A stretch of 64,000 nt of DNA from Helopsaltes ochotensis. Its lineage: Eukaryota; Chordata; Aves; Passeriformes; Locustellidae. Position 1 is the first letter of the stretch; each line of letters begins with the position of its first letter. The position numbers were made by a program, and so were the translations under genes. The DNA is taken from contig VXBM01001029.1 in the NCBI GenBank assembly GCA_013400155.1, forward strand, positions 65,774 to 129,773. The letters are read 5' to 3'. Below the pieces are notes generated by a model. It was not told the DNA's origin. It saw only the letters and a program-made list of their open reading frames with translations, and made no database searches. Shown here one piece after another: positions 11,680 to 25,100 of the stretch.

Positions 11680-14600
11680 TAGCTGGCACCATGTCTTTTC
11701 CCCCAGGCAGCAGCAGCTGGCTGGCCCCCAGCCCAGTGCCAGACACAAACGCTTTGGAGGCTGAGCCTATTCTCTAACAACTCGTTCTCTAATCGTGGTA
11801 AAGTGTCTGCTTTGCCCCCACTGCATGGACCACCCACTTCTCCCCATACATGGTGAAGGTGCTCCCTGCCACTTCAGGAATGCTCCTGGTGGCCCACGCT
11901 AGGTAGGGGCTGTGGGAATAGGTCTCAGGCAAGGACTGCGCCTTGGGGCTCCTGTGTTGTGTGCTGGCAGCTCCCAGAGCCAGTCTGCATCACCAGGAGG
12001 CTGGGTTGAGGAGAAACATGGAGCTGCAGAGAAAGACAGTTTGGAGAGTAGCTGAATTATAAGTCAGATCCTAGTTTGTCCTGGTAAGTAAATTGACCTT
12101 CACTCCAGACTAGAGAATAAATCCACAGTCCAATCCTCAGTCAGCCCAGAGAAGAGAGATAAAACAAACCAGATGTGTGATTTCCTGAGCCTTTGGCACA
12201 AACCTCACAAATGGAAGGGTTGCTCCTGGAGGTTGCTATTATACCTTTGTTGAGAACATTTATATTTTCATCTTGATACAGCTTGAATTCTGTTGCAGCA
12301 CACAAGGCACCATGTAACCCAGTGTGTTGAACCAGGAGTCACGTGGCACCTGCACTAATGCAGTGAACGGGGGCAGTGCAGGGAGGAGTAGTTTGGCTAT
12401 CAAGCCCATCTCAGCGTGGGTCTGTAAACCATGCCCTGAACAAGCATGGTTTGTTTGAAACAACCTTTTCCAGCTGATCCAACAGCTTTCTTGTCAGGGC
12501 ATTGTCATAATGGCAGTGCACACCATGCTGTAGCAGGACAGCTATTGGTAGGAGAGCCTTCTTCATGGAGACATCAGCTGCCAAGCTGAGGGCATCTTGC
12601 TCACCAGGTACTCTGAAGTGCAAGTTTTTCAACAACCTCTTTTTTACTTCTTAATTAGGCTGTTAAGTTTGCGACCAGACCTTCAGCATGACCCCTCACC
12701 AGTCCCAGCAGGACTCTGGCCTAAGAAGGACTCGTACATGTACTTTGAGGGTGGTGTTTTCCCAGGCAGCCTCCCTACAGCCATTCATTTGTGAAACTGC
12801 TCAAGCACCACCCTTTCCCAGACTTTATGGGCCTGAAGCAGAGGAATTTGTCTGCAAACCAGCAAAGTAAGATAGAATATGCTAGATTTTAAGCATGTGG
12901 CAAGCACCAGTGAACCTGGTGATTAGGGGACTCTCTCCCATTCTGCCTCTCAGAGACTTAGATGGGGCCTTGTATCCTTGCATCTACCAGAGTCCTTGAC
13001 CTGACATTCCAGAGAGGCTCCAGTTCCAGCCCGTTCCACTGGGTACTTGCAGACTGCATTCCCAAGCAGGAGCTGTGTGCCTAAGGCCCACCAAAGGGTA
13101 CCAAAATCAGCATTGCTCCCTCACCCCCACCTCACTCTGAAGGAGGAGCCAGGAACATCACAGGCCCAAGGATGTCCATTATAATTATTTCCAAATGCCT
13201 CTGCCTTTCCCCTTCACTTTCCTTTACTCTCTGTTATGTAGGGGGCTCTCTCTGATCCTTCAACCAAATCTGAATGAATAGGACCAAACAAGTGCCAAAA
13301 CTAGCCTGGATTTACATCAGAGAAGAAGCAGAGGTCCATTTTTCTGGGTCTTGCATGGATGTGCTTCCTCCTCCTGCCACTGCCAGCCTTGCCAGCCTTA
13401 CCAGCCTGAGGAGGGCAGCTCACTGCATGTATGCAATCTGGAATGCAGACCCTTCCTGGGACCTCAGACTTCCCAGCTCCCAGGTGTAGCTGGTGCCTCA
13501 CTTCTACTCCCCTTTCTGGCCCATACCAGATTTCAGCTGGTAGATGCAATCCTACAAGTTTGACTTTCTCATTGTTTACATGCAGCCAGCTCGTAGTGCT
13601 TTGCAGCCCAGCATGCAATCATTTAATGGCTAAACCCAGGCTGCTCAGTGTGCCAAGCAGCTCCAAGGCAAAAGAGCTGGCATGTTTCTATGTGCCTTGC
13701 TCCCATGTTTCACCAGGCCACATGAGCAGACCTGCATTCTGCTGCTGTATCCAGTCAGACAGATTTAAATCTTTCCTTGGGCTAAACCCACGCCAAGATG
13801 AAGGATTAAATTGTGAGGACTGTTCCTAGAGCTTTGAATTTTGCTTCCTGCTTTCTTTTTTGGACAAAGATCCATTATATCAAAAGAAAATTTTGCAAAC
13901 TTCAGCTACAATCCACAGGAGTTCACCTAACTAGAGACCCTTGCTTTCAAGAGAAGCCGAAGAAAATTAATATGCTTTATATTAAATATAAACTCTTCAT
14001 CCTACTGGGAATTTTCCAATTCTGCTAGTAATGTGATCCATAAAAGAGCAAAGATAGGCAGATAGATTTTTTTTTTAAACAGTGTAATTCACTAGAGCAC
14101 TCCCAGTTATTTGAAGATACCATCTTGGGTCTGGTTGGAGTTATCAGCTAAACAAAAATATTCCATGGCTCACCTGTCTGATTCAAGTGTAACTCAGTGG
14201 TAAATCATTCACAACTCAGTTATCAAAATTTATGTGTGCATTTCATACACTGGCAGTTATTGAAAAATATATGCCACTATGGCACCGTTCAGCTACAAAA
14301 TGACCCCACTTGTCAGCAAGCATCCTCACGTATTTGCAGGGCCCCTTGTGCCATGGTTGTTGACAACACTTTTACTTCACAGGTTTAGAAATGGAGATCT
14401 GTGGGATTTGGTATATTTTAGGGGATGCAGCAAAATTCCAACTTTTATCATGGAATTTATTGTGGAATGTTATCATGGAATGTTGCAGCCATATGGAGTC
14501 TCTGCTTCCAGATTGTGTTTGCAGGCTACCACAACTCTTTTTACAGTGTGGACTTAAAATAAATCAAATTTATTATTATACTATATTCTCCATAATTCAG

Positions 14601-17463
14601 GCCCTCATGCCTGCTTCATTAACAGTTAATAGTTGGTCTGCATTAGCTGCAACCCAGTGGTAAAGTGATCATGAATAATTTTTTGCGCATCTCAAAAGTT
14701 TAATGTATTTTAGCATGGTGGATTAGCTACCTGAGTTTTTTTTATCAGAAGCACATGGTTTGGACTGACTCTCATTTATACTTCTCTTTTGAATATCTTC
14801 CCTAGATGAGATGAATTAGAAGGAGTGTTTAACAGATCAGTAGAAAAAAACATCATCTATAGGGGACAAAAAAGATGAACAATTCTTGAAGAATATTAGC
14901 AAAATCATTGAATAAAGAAATATTTCACAGTAGCAAACTTGAACAACCTGTGAATCACTGAGTTTTAGCCTAGAAAATCTGTAAGAAATCAAATCAAATT
15001 TGACACTTACAGACTCTGGTTTTACACTGTGCTGATTTCTGGTGGCTTTGGTAGCACATTGTTGTACAGATATTTTACTAGGGATGATGTTTAGCCAGCC
15101 ACCTGTGCTACCAAAGAGAAACATTTTCAGCAGAAATTCTTATATACTGTTAGCATCTACCATAAAATGAGAAAGCATGCAAGGATAGGATTAGGATCAC
15201 TGCAGAAAGAAACAGAACCATACTTTGCATGAAGTAAATTCTGCACTTGCTTAAATCCCTACCTCATAAAGACTCCATATGCTTAAAGCTAAGGGCTTGT
15301 TTGAATTACTTGTGAATATGAGTGAAAGAGTGCAAAACAATTTATTTTGTACTATAGTCCCCCCTTCTCATTACTTCATCTCCAGAGGCTAATGAAAAAC
15401 TGTAAATGTTTTCTGGCACAGTAATACACTGTTATGGATTAGAAATTTCCCAAGGGTATGGCCAGATGATTATAAGTGATCAAATTGCTGCTTGGTTTTA
15501 GCCCACCCTAGTTGTGAAGCTAAACTTGTTATTTAACCCCTGAAAGTGACTGAAGCTTCAGGGTTTTATCCCCTGTGAGAAGTGGAAAGGCAGTGTCTGG
15601 GAAGGGTCCCTGTTCCCCATAGCTGGCAGCCCTGTGGCCAGGCAGCCAGGGAGCAAGGAATCAGGGCAAAATGAAAAACTCTGACCATGGGAGGACATGT
15701 TGTTCACTGGCTCTACCCAACAATACTGGGAGCAGCTGAAAAGAGGATGAGAAGGAAAGTGGCATTAACCCATTGGAAGGGTGATTTGGCCTTGCAGGAG
15801 ATTTTGTTAGATGTGAATTTGCTCTGGTTTAGAAATACCCTCCAGCCTCTTGCTTATATATCAAGAACAACTTGATAAGTGGAATATTTCAGATGGAGAC
15901 CAAACAAATCATCACCACATGGATTTTGCCTAAGGGGTAAAACTCTGACGTATGTCATGCCTCATCCCAGTGATTCAGAGAAAACCAGGTACCCCAACCA
16001 CACTCAGAGCTGTAAGGAACCCTCAGACAGACCTTCCCAGTGACTCCACATGGGGTTTGGACATGGAAAAAGCACCAGAGAAGAACCAATGACCACAATT
16101 CATCTCACCTTTAACGGCCATCATGTGGCTGAATTTTACTAATAATAGATGGGGGGTGAAAACTCAACTTGCTTGACTCTGATTCTTTGACTATTTTGCC
16201 AGACTAGTTTAAATTACCCCCCTTGTTCTGTGCTCTAAAAGATGGATGTCTCGCTGACTTTAAAATTAACGTAGTCCTCAGACATATCTCTCTTACTTCT
16301 ATCTAACTCTCACCACTTCAGAAAAAAAAGGTGTGTAGGCATCCCGTAATGCTTCTAGGCAGCACCTGGTACTGATCATTGTTAGATATGTAATAGAATC
16401 ATTTAGACCACCGTCTGATAAAGGTTTGATAATTTTTCCTTTCCTTAAGGCAAGAAAGTCCAGAGAAACCTTTTCAAAGCATTTCCATCTTATAGTAGTT
16501 GAACAGTTCATGGAAAAATCTTGGTTGGTGATTTTCCTTTGCAGCATTAAGACTGTTGCCAAGCAGTGAATGATGGCTGATTGCCACTTCCACGTTCCTT
16601 ACAGCTGTGGCTTATTACCACTCAGTGCTCCTGATTCATTGCCGAAGTTCGTGTGTCAAACCAGAGCAGAACCTATCAGTTCACACATGGCAAAAGCATC
16701 AGCTGACAACAGCTGGAAGAAGGCATGTGAAAGCAGGGTTTACTGAAGTGTCTTACAGCTTGCAAGTTTGTTAAATGCACATGCAAGCTTTTATTTTGCA
16801 ATGAACTCTCTGTGGGTGTATCCATGCGTTGCCTTACTTTAACAGCAGTCTTTGCTTAGATCAGTTTTAGAGGATTTATTTTCTGAAATGTTGGGCTTAC
16901 ACTTCACACACAGTTCAAAACTTCCTGCAAAGTTTCTCCAGTTTCATCCCTTACACATTAGCCTTTTGCACAGTTCCTTCCATACCTTTTTTCATTCTTA
17001 CTAAAATATGCCAAACTCCTCATCATAATGAACCATGCAAGAGAGAGGATTTTAAATTTAATTTTTAATATAGCCAGCAAAATCTGTGAATTAAATATAA
17101 ATTAATTTTTTCTCTGTTGACATCATATATAAACTGTTCTTCCAGATGTGCAATGAAAAATGAAAAAATTATGTGCCTGAAAAAGATTTGATGTGATTTT
17201 GCAGATGCATTCAGTGACAGCATTTTTTCAACCTGCTTTAGTAGCAAATGAAAACAGAATGAAAGATGCTAGGTTTCAGCCAATACTGCCCTGTGGAATC
17301 TTACTTTAGGCCATTAAATGTTTGGTTATGACAGATATTACAACTTGAAAATATTCCTTATCCAAAAGCCATTCTGTATTATCTTTCTGCACATTGCCAT
17401 TGCCTGCAAAGCCTAAGGAGCCATAATTCTTTTCAACTGCAACTTGACATAAAAGGTCTGGTA
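11680..17463. other. Non-repetitive interval, no gene recognised
   Basis: About 5.8 kb. The left part (11680-13800) has intermediate G+C with many CAG/CTG-type words and overlapping frames of up to 132 codons (13431-13829, plus) without recognisable domains. A small CAGCCTTGC-like tandem (three 9-base units) sits near 13384-13409. From about 13850 the sequence becomes A+T rich, and open frames shrink to below 100 codons. I see no RNA gene and no clear LINE or LTR sequence here. Confidence 0.55.
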
Positions 17464-17675
17464 TTTCCTTCCTTCCTTCCTTCCTTCCTTCCTTCCTTCC
17501 TTCCTTCCTTCCTTCCTTCCTTCCTTCCTTCCTTCCTTCCTTCCTTCCTTCCTTCCTTCNCTTCCTTCCTTCCTTCCTTCCTTCCTTCCTTCCTTCCTTC
17601 CTTCCTTCCTTCCTTCCTTCCTTCCTTCCTTCCTTCCTTCCTTCCTTCCTTCCTCGCTCCCTCCCTCCCTCCCTC
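17464..17675. repeat. Long (CTTC)n/(TTCC)n microsatellite with one N
   Basis: Over 200 bases of a pure tetranucleotide repeat on the plus strand (TTCC/CTTC), changing at about 17656 to CTCC units at the right end. A single undetermined base stands at 17560, after which the phase of the repeat shifts. This suggests the assembly joined reads across the array and that the true length is uncertain. The minus strand is entirely purine (GGAA-type), which accounts for the Arg-Lys-Glu-Gly frame at 17306-17677 minus; that frame is not a gene. Polypurine mirror repeats of this kind can form triplex (H-)DNA. Confidence 0.98.
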
Positions 17676-20426
17676 ATTTTGGCTCCTTTTTTGATGGTCT
17701 CACTTTAGTCAGATTAGCAAAAAAAATAAAGCTGAATTTCTACTAATAAGCTTCTTGGAGTCCCAGCCAATTGGTTGAAGGGCTGAGAATGTTTAAAATA
17801 CATATCCAATTATGATCTGGCTGTGGTCCCTGTTTGGCTAATGTATCAAATGTCATTTCCAACAGAAAAAAGCACACCCTGTCACTAATGTTGTTTTATA
17901 CATAGCACAAAGTGTACTCTTGAGAAACAGCCTGATCTTCTGATAGGCTGCAAAGCTTTGTCAAAAATAGGATAATCTATCCAAAGTACAAACCTAGACG
18001 GGAAAAGATTTATGCAAGGTTCTCCACCAAACTAGGTGAAGTACAGACAAGCATATTAAAAATGATTAATTCCATGCCAGGGATTTTTCAAGGTATGGAG
18101 CAACATGTGCCCAAATAGCACAGATTGGCACAAAAATCAATGTTGAGAACTGTTTTCTAACTGCAAAAAAAAGCACTAATGTGTATTATGCACCACAGAA
18201 CAAGGCAAGAATATAAAGCATTAAAGAATATAAAACCATGGACTGAGGGAACTGTGGTTAGGTAAGGAAGTTGTTCAGGGATTATGTATTACTTTATGCC
18301 TCTACTCCCCAGCCTTTCTGTTCCAAGCTCTGTGACTGCACTGAATGCTGAAGAATCAAGTCTTGTTCTCTCCCTTAGGATGCCATGACTGCTTTTCTGT
18401 TGCCTTTCTCCCTTTCTGCTGAAAGATTTCTGTAGTGCACTGGAGTTTTGTGTAAGAGTCAATATTATTGTTTAGTTTTCCAAGATGAAAGACTGCTGGA
18501 CAGAAAAGATCCTCCCCTCAATATGTGCATTGTGCTTAGTAAAAGTTTATTTACTTTTTTATGACTTGGAAAGGAGACAAGTGCTGTCATTAAAAAAGGT
18601 TCTCTTTCCTTTGGTTGCTGGAAAAAAAAAAGATAAGACAACTACAAGCTGTGGCAGGAGAAACAAGAATATGTGAACTTGTTCCAAAAGTTTAGTCCCA
18701 AATCAGTCAGCTAAAAATAAATGCATTAAGTCTTCAGAGAACTGGACTTGTAGTCATTTGTATATCTCATAAGCATGCTTTGCTTTTGCAAACACCGGAC
18801 CTTATGTACTTTTCTTTTTAATATCCACTAATACTTGAGCACACAATGTTCTTGTGCTTGTCCTTTATTCCACAATACCTGTATGAGAAATAAAGCACAT
18901 TAGCTATACAAGACTGCCTCCACCTAAAAAAGCCCCCACTTTCTTGCCCTAGTAATTCCTGTGCATACATTGATTCAAAAGAAAACAAAAAAGAACTCTA
19001 TTAAACATCAAGCAATGGCAATGTCTTCCTCACTCTTGAAAGGACATGTTATTTCACTTAAGCCCAAATATTTTGTCACCTACGAGTAGTATTTAAGATG
19101 CCTGCTTAAAAGTTGATGTAGGCTACATGAATTTCTATGCATGCAAAAGCAGATTTTGGTAATAACCTGTCCTTCAATCCTGGCTTTTTCAAATCAGCCC
19201 CTGGGCAAGCTGGACCCCCAGACAGCCCATGAGAGTGGGAGCAGTTGTGGGCGCTGCTAAGAGGATGGTGTCCTGAGGGAAAGGCTGCTGGATCACATCC
19301 AGGAAGAGCAAGTTCTGGGGTACCTTTTCTCTCGTCCTTTCTCCCAGCTATGAACTTGCACTGCTGCTCAATCCTGGGGGCTTGCTTTCCTCCTTTTCAG
19401 TGCCAACAGAAAACCTTCAGGACACACATAGGGAAATTCCAGAACCTGTAACTCCTAATTTCTCTGGACTGCCTCACACAGGATAAGAGGCTGAGTGTGT
19501 CTCAGATTTCCTTCTATCGACATTTTCCTGACTTCTACTATGTCTTTTTAGAGCCATTGGCAATGTACCAGTACCAGGGGCTAGTTCTGGCAAGGACAGG
19601 GTTTTGTCACTGTAAAAGGGTTTGAGGAGAGCTTAGCTAGCCAGTTATGGTTTCAATTTGTCTTTCTAGAACTAGGCCTCTAGGGTCTGGCAAAAGGCCT
19701 GGAAAAGTCTGTATAGACCTCGTGCTGTCAGCTTGGTTTTACAGATCTCATTTCTGTCTGGCAGTTTTCAGGCTGCCCAGGGAGAAATCTGGCCTGTGTC
19801 TTGCTAGTGCAGAGGACACTTTCCAACTGGGAATGAAGCCAAGTTATCATGAACTTTACTAATGGAGGATGGAGTACACTGGCTCTAGGTTGGAGATGTT
19901 TTTCCAAAGATGAAACCAAAATCCTGAGCACACGAAAGGGAAAATGTTGCAACAGACAGCATGAGACTATGAACGCTTAGTCAAGCAACCAGTCTGTTAA
20001 TGGCACTTCATGCACATTCATGAGCAAGACTCACGCATATTTTTTTTGTTTTCGGTTTCCCATGAGTTGGTTTTTAGGGTCTCCCTAAGCCCCAAGTGGT
20101 GGGAGTTGACTCACAGCAGCTCTTCGTTTTGGAAGCTGGTGGCTGGCCCTACTGAGATGGGATTGGAACTAGCAGGGTTGGCACTAGCTGGGTAAGGGTC
20201 TGACTTGGAGACCTCAAAAGCCAAGTCCCCAGTAAGCAACATCCCACTTTGTGCACAAGTAGTAACTCCAAAGGGAGCTCTGTGCCAGAAAGGGTGGGCA
20301 GCTCGACCTAAACCTCCTTTCTGCATTTTTAGGCAGGTAATTCCGTTTCCTTTTGGTGATAACACAGGGTACTTCCTTAATTTTCCGTGGTACCAATATA
20401 AATTTTCAATAATGATATTTGTGTTG
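17676..20426. other. Non-repetitive interval, no gene recognised
   Basis: About 2.75 kb of mostly A+T-rich DNA up to about 19150, then more balanced composition to 20400. Open frames are all under 85 codons. I see no repeat family, RNA gene or convincing exon. The right border is set by the start of the LTR/retroviral repeat. Confidence 0.5.
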
Positions 20427-22102
20427 TGTTGACCCTGTCTTGATGCCAGGTGCCCATCAAAGCTGCTTTGTCACTCCCTTCCTCAGCTGGACATAGGAGA
20501 GAAAATATAATGAAAGGCTTTTGGGTTGAGATGAGGACATGGAGAGATCACTCAGCAATTGCTGTTAAGGGCAAAACACACCCAAGTCGAGGAAATTATT
20601 TTAATTAATTACTGATCAAAATCAGAGTAAGCTAATGAGAAATACATCCAAATCTTAAAATACTTTTCCCCCCATCTATCCTTCCTTCCTGGACTCAGTT
20701 TCATTCCCAATTTTATCTACCTCCTCCCTCTGAGAGGTGTATGGGGAGCGTAATGGTGGCTGCGGTCAGTTCATGACACACAGTCTTTGCTGCTCCTTCC
20801 TCCTCCAACTCTTCCCCTGCTCCAGTGTGGGATTCCCCCCCATGAAAGACAGTATTTCACAAACTTCTCCATCATCAGTCCTTCCCACATGCTGTTGTTC
20901 CTCATGATCTGCTCCAGCATGGTCCCCAAAGGGCAAGAAGTTCTGCCAGCAAACCCCTTCCACCAAGGGTTTCCCATGGGATGACAGCCTCCTTCAGGTG
21001 TCCACCCATTCTGTTGCAGAATCCTCCAGGGGCTGCAGGTGGATCTCTGCATCCCATGGCCCTCCATGGGCTGCAGGGGCACAGCTGCCTTACCATGGTC
21101 TGCACCACGGGCTGCAGGGGAACCTCAGCTCTGGCCCCTGGAGCAGCTCCCACCCCTTCTTCACTAGCCTTGATGACAGCAGTGTTGTTCCTCTCACTTG
21201 TTCTCACTCCTCTCTTCATCTACAGTTGCGCAGTTTTTATTTCTTCTTAAGTACCTTACCCAGAGATGCTGCCATCATCACTGATGGGCTCGGCCTTGGA
21301 CGGTGGCAAGTCCATCTCAGAGCTTGCTGGGATTGGCTCTGCTGCACATGGGGGAAGCTTCTGGCACATTCTCACAGATGCAGCTTGACACGACCGGGGG
21401 AAATCCCTGGGAACCCTCACTCTGGTTCGGCTGAGAGTGGCCTTCCCCAGAGCTGGACTGGTCCCAGTGGAGGTGTAGAGCAGGGCTGCTTCCTTCTTCT
21501 GCTCCCCACAGATGAAACAGCACCAAGGGCCAGGACAAAGAGCAGGGAGGAGCCTTCTGTGTGGTTCTCAAAGGGGTTTATTCCTCAAAAGGGTCAGGAA
21601 CAGGAGACTCCAGGACAGATGTCTGCACTAACTTTTAAGCGGGGGTGGAACAAGGGGAGGGTACAATGCAGAAACCAATCGGGGACAAACAGGGGAGGAG
21701 CTCAAGGAGGGACTTGCAAAACAGTGACCAATGGGGGAACATGAGCGGAGGATACAACTTAAGAGGACCAACAGGGTATCAAGGAACATGGAAACTTCTG
21801 GACCTGAAGGTGAGGTCGGCTGTGGATTGACAGCATTAGGAGGCAGGGTCAGGGAGGAGTTTGGGCAGGGCGTTGGTTCAAGGGCAGATTGGCATGGGAC
21901 ATTCTGGAGCAAGGGGCATGGTTTGGGGAGAATTGACATCTAGGTGGGCATGTTCGTGGTATGATGGACAACAGGGAGAAGGAGGAGAAACTTGGAATAA
22001 ACCAACAACTTAGGAAAGCTGGAGCAAACCATCCAAAGTCAACAGAGAGCATGCAATAAAAACACACCACCACAGCAGCTCCTCTAGCCCCCCATAATAA
22101 CA
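20427..22102 (-). mobile_element. LTR/endogenous retrovirus remnant (avian repeat)
   Basis: An interspersed LTR-type repeat. I recognise the core as sequence present in many bird genomes: the parts around 20434-20720 and 20860-21180, with repeated phrases such as GGGGCTGCAG and CTCCAGCATGG. On the minus strand, 21577-21582 reads AATAAA with a TATA-like CTTAAAAG about 50 bases upstream (about 21632-21639), as expected for an LTR promoter and R region. A second AATAAA is at 21236-21241. Possible ends carrying the TG...CA rule are at 22102 (minus-strand TGTTATTATG) and 20427 (minus-strand ...GGTCAACA). I found no matching target duplication, so two overlapping pieces or a truncated copy remain possible. 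No gag, pol or env frame is visible. The open frame at 20998-21744 (plus) lacks any retroviral motif and is judged accidental. Orientation is moderately supported; the family name is not assigned. Confidence 0.75.
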
Positions 22103-25100
22103 AAACTTTTGACATTTAAATCCAATCTAGTATTATACTTCTAACTGACAATTTGGTGGAAAATGCATTGTGCACCTAAGTCCCTGAAGGGAAAAATTCT
22201 TCTGTCCTCCTCTGAACATCAACAAATGTTATAATCTGTGGTACCAGAGCTGTACACATCAGTGCATGAGTTGTGAGAGGAATTCTGAGGTCTGAGCACC
22301 AATGGGCCAACTGTCACTGAAGATGGTGTGTGTTTAAACACAAGCCTGCACAGACAATATTTAGAGATCTCTGATGTAAAAAGAATTCAACAGCAACTCA
22401 GAAGCAGAACAAAACCCTCAAATATTCTTAGTCTTGGATGACACAGATTTGGAGTTTGAATTAATTCACAATCCGTCATTAAAATTTTGCTCTAGGGTAA
22501 CCCAGAACAAGAATTTAAACTCCTTTTACTAAAAAGTTTCCCAAAACCTAAAAAAAGAAATAGTTATTCATTTTTCATTTTTCTGGCTCAAGTTAAAACT
22601 GGGTATATTTCCCAGTGTTCCAGGTCTATGGGTTACTCAACAAGCAAGCAAACAAACTCTGGAAAGATGTGAACCTCTCCTTAACTCCATCACTACACAT
22701 TAATACTGCCATGCTGTTGTGAGAGCTATTATAATGACATACTGAATTAAGTTACCTAGTACTTCAAAAATAATATATCTGATGACTTTTTGAAGAGGTT
22801 CTGACATCTTTGCTACTCTCAAAAATCCTTGCAATCCAGTGGTGAAACATCTACCTTTCATTTGTTGCATGAAATTAGTTTCAGGACTTGTAAAGAACAA
22901 ACCTATTGCGATTCACTACAACCCCCACTCTCATTTGTGTTCTCTGAAAAAAAAGTAGGATAGGCTTCTGTGAAAGTACAGAACAAAGGAGGAGGAACAG
23001 CCACTGTATTTGGATCATGTCCTGGACCCTTACTCCTATGAGTAAGATCCTTGAGAATGTAATGGGGTTATGAGCCAAAAGGGTTCAATAGGGCCAAAAG
23101 GGGATGTTCTAAAAAGTCCTCTGAGACACGTGCACTCTATTTTATTGCAGAGTTACAGAAAGTTTTGAAAATTCCAATAGCCTTTACTGGGAAATTATAT
23201 ATATGTGATATAAGAACAATTATGGTTAGTTAAACAGTACTTCTGGAAAATTATTGGTTCCAGTTACATTCTCCAGGGCATTTTAAAACTGAGAGAGACT
23301 CCTAGCATTCCCTCTGAAGGTCAAATATTCTGACTAGATCTCAGATAAAGACATATTTGTATACATTTTTTAAGGTATGTAAAAGACATTTCTCCATCAG
23401 CTTAGTCTGGCTGAGGACACAAAGGAAGATATGGTGGTATGTTGATCAAGAAAACAGCATCCTGCAAATTAGCAGTGTTTGTGATTCTGCCTGGTGTTCT
23501 ACGGTATATTTAAGATCTGTTTACTATTTTCACATGCAATTTTATACACTTGAAGGCTATAATTAAATTTAGAAATAATGAAAAACTTATTTGAATTCAA
23601 ATTAGATAGAAACCATGCTGTAGCCTTGAGCCTTTTCTTCCTGAATTTTTCCGGTTGTGGTTTTTCGTTGTTTGTTCCTCCTTTAAAGAAAGAAAAAAAA
23701 AGACGGAGGAAAAATTACATCCATAATTTTCATAGCAGCTTTTGGAGTCCATAGCAGCTTTTGGATTTCAAAAGGAACAAAAAAGGTGGTGTCAGAGGTG
23801 TGATATCAGAGGCGCAGGGAGAACCTTTTTACATTTTCTTGCTTTAAAGAATGTCTCCATTGAGAAGAAGTACTCTTTAATTGGGCAGATGCCTTGGAGG
23901 TGGGAGAAAGAGTCTGACTCCTGACTCTACCTCAGACTCCCCTCTTGAGCTTGGGTACATCCCTTGGAGCAGGAGCCCAGCACTTAGCTGAAGTCATCCT
24001 GCAGATAGGTATCTCAAGTAAACTAGCTATTTAGATCTCCTCTATCATCCAGGCAGATAGACAGGCGTCTCTGGAGTACAATTCAACCCCTTTTAGGATA
24101 GTTGTCCAAGAAAAGAGGAGTGAATCACGCTGTGGAGGTACCTGTCTTTCGTCATTGACTGTCGAGAGAGCCTAGATGACTAGTTCTGATTAGATCCCTG
24201 ATTTTGGGGTTAGGTGAATGAAGGTGAGCTCAATCCCACCATTAGTTTTTCTGCACCTCCATTAATATGTCTGTGAAACAGGCTCAGACTCCTTCCACAG
24301 GGAAATGTTCAGTAGAAGTGATGGAAAACATGAGATGAGGCAATCATGATCACAATGACCCTCTGAGAGGAGTCTGATAGTAGACATCTCTGATGTTCAA
24401 AGAGGGGAGCAATTTTCTAAGGAGTGAAAATGTCCCAGGTGGGAGGAGCTTGTGAAGTGCAGCAACATTCTCCGGAGAAGGTGTCTGTAGGTAATGCATC
24501 TCATGCACATGGAGAAGAATGTCCCACCTTTTGCACACAGCATCCATATTGCTCTCTGGCAGGACAGCTGCATTAGAAATGGAAAATATATTAACTATCT
24601 TAACAAACGGCCCTTAAGGAGGGTAGAGGCTATATTCTGGAAATGGAAGAGGAGAGAAATAACCAATGGCTCAAAACCATTCAGCCTTCAGAGAAAAATT
24701 TATCAAGGAGTCCCACATTCTGGGGGAGAGGCAAAAGAAATTCCAGTGAAAATATTCATCACTAGTAAACAACGAGGAAGTGAGGTGGTGCTCTGTGTTT
24801 GTGATTAAGCATGGCAATCAATTGCTGTCCTTGGAAGAGCCATCAAGCCTTCTTGTCAGGCTTGCAGCTTCCTATGAGAGTGTTCAGGGCTTACACACTT
24901 CAAGGACTCTGTTCACAGCAGGATACCTTATAAATGGAGGAGACACATTTCTGTCTTAAAAGGGGATGTGTCTCGAGGTATGCCTCTGTCACAGTCACCC
25001 ATGGTGGGTTATACTTGTCAAGTGACCCATTTCTCCTGCACACTGCCACTGTATTGGAGATCTGGTTGCATGGAATTTCACTCCTCCCACACAGGCCATA

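Noticed and set aside
17306..17677. 123-codon Arg-Lys-Glu-Gly repeat frame on the minus strand
   Set aside because: It is only the translation of the CTTC tetranucleotide array and includes the undetermined base; no coding context.
20998..21744. 248-codon plus-strand frame
   Set aside because: It lies inside the LTR/retroviral remnant, antisense to its inferred promoter and polyadenylation signals, and shows no retroviral or host domain.
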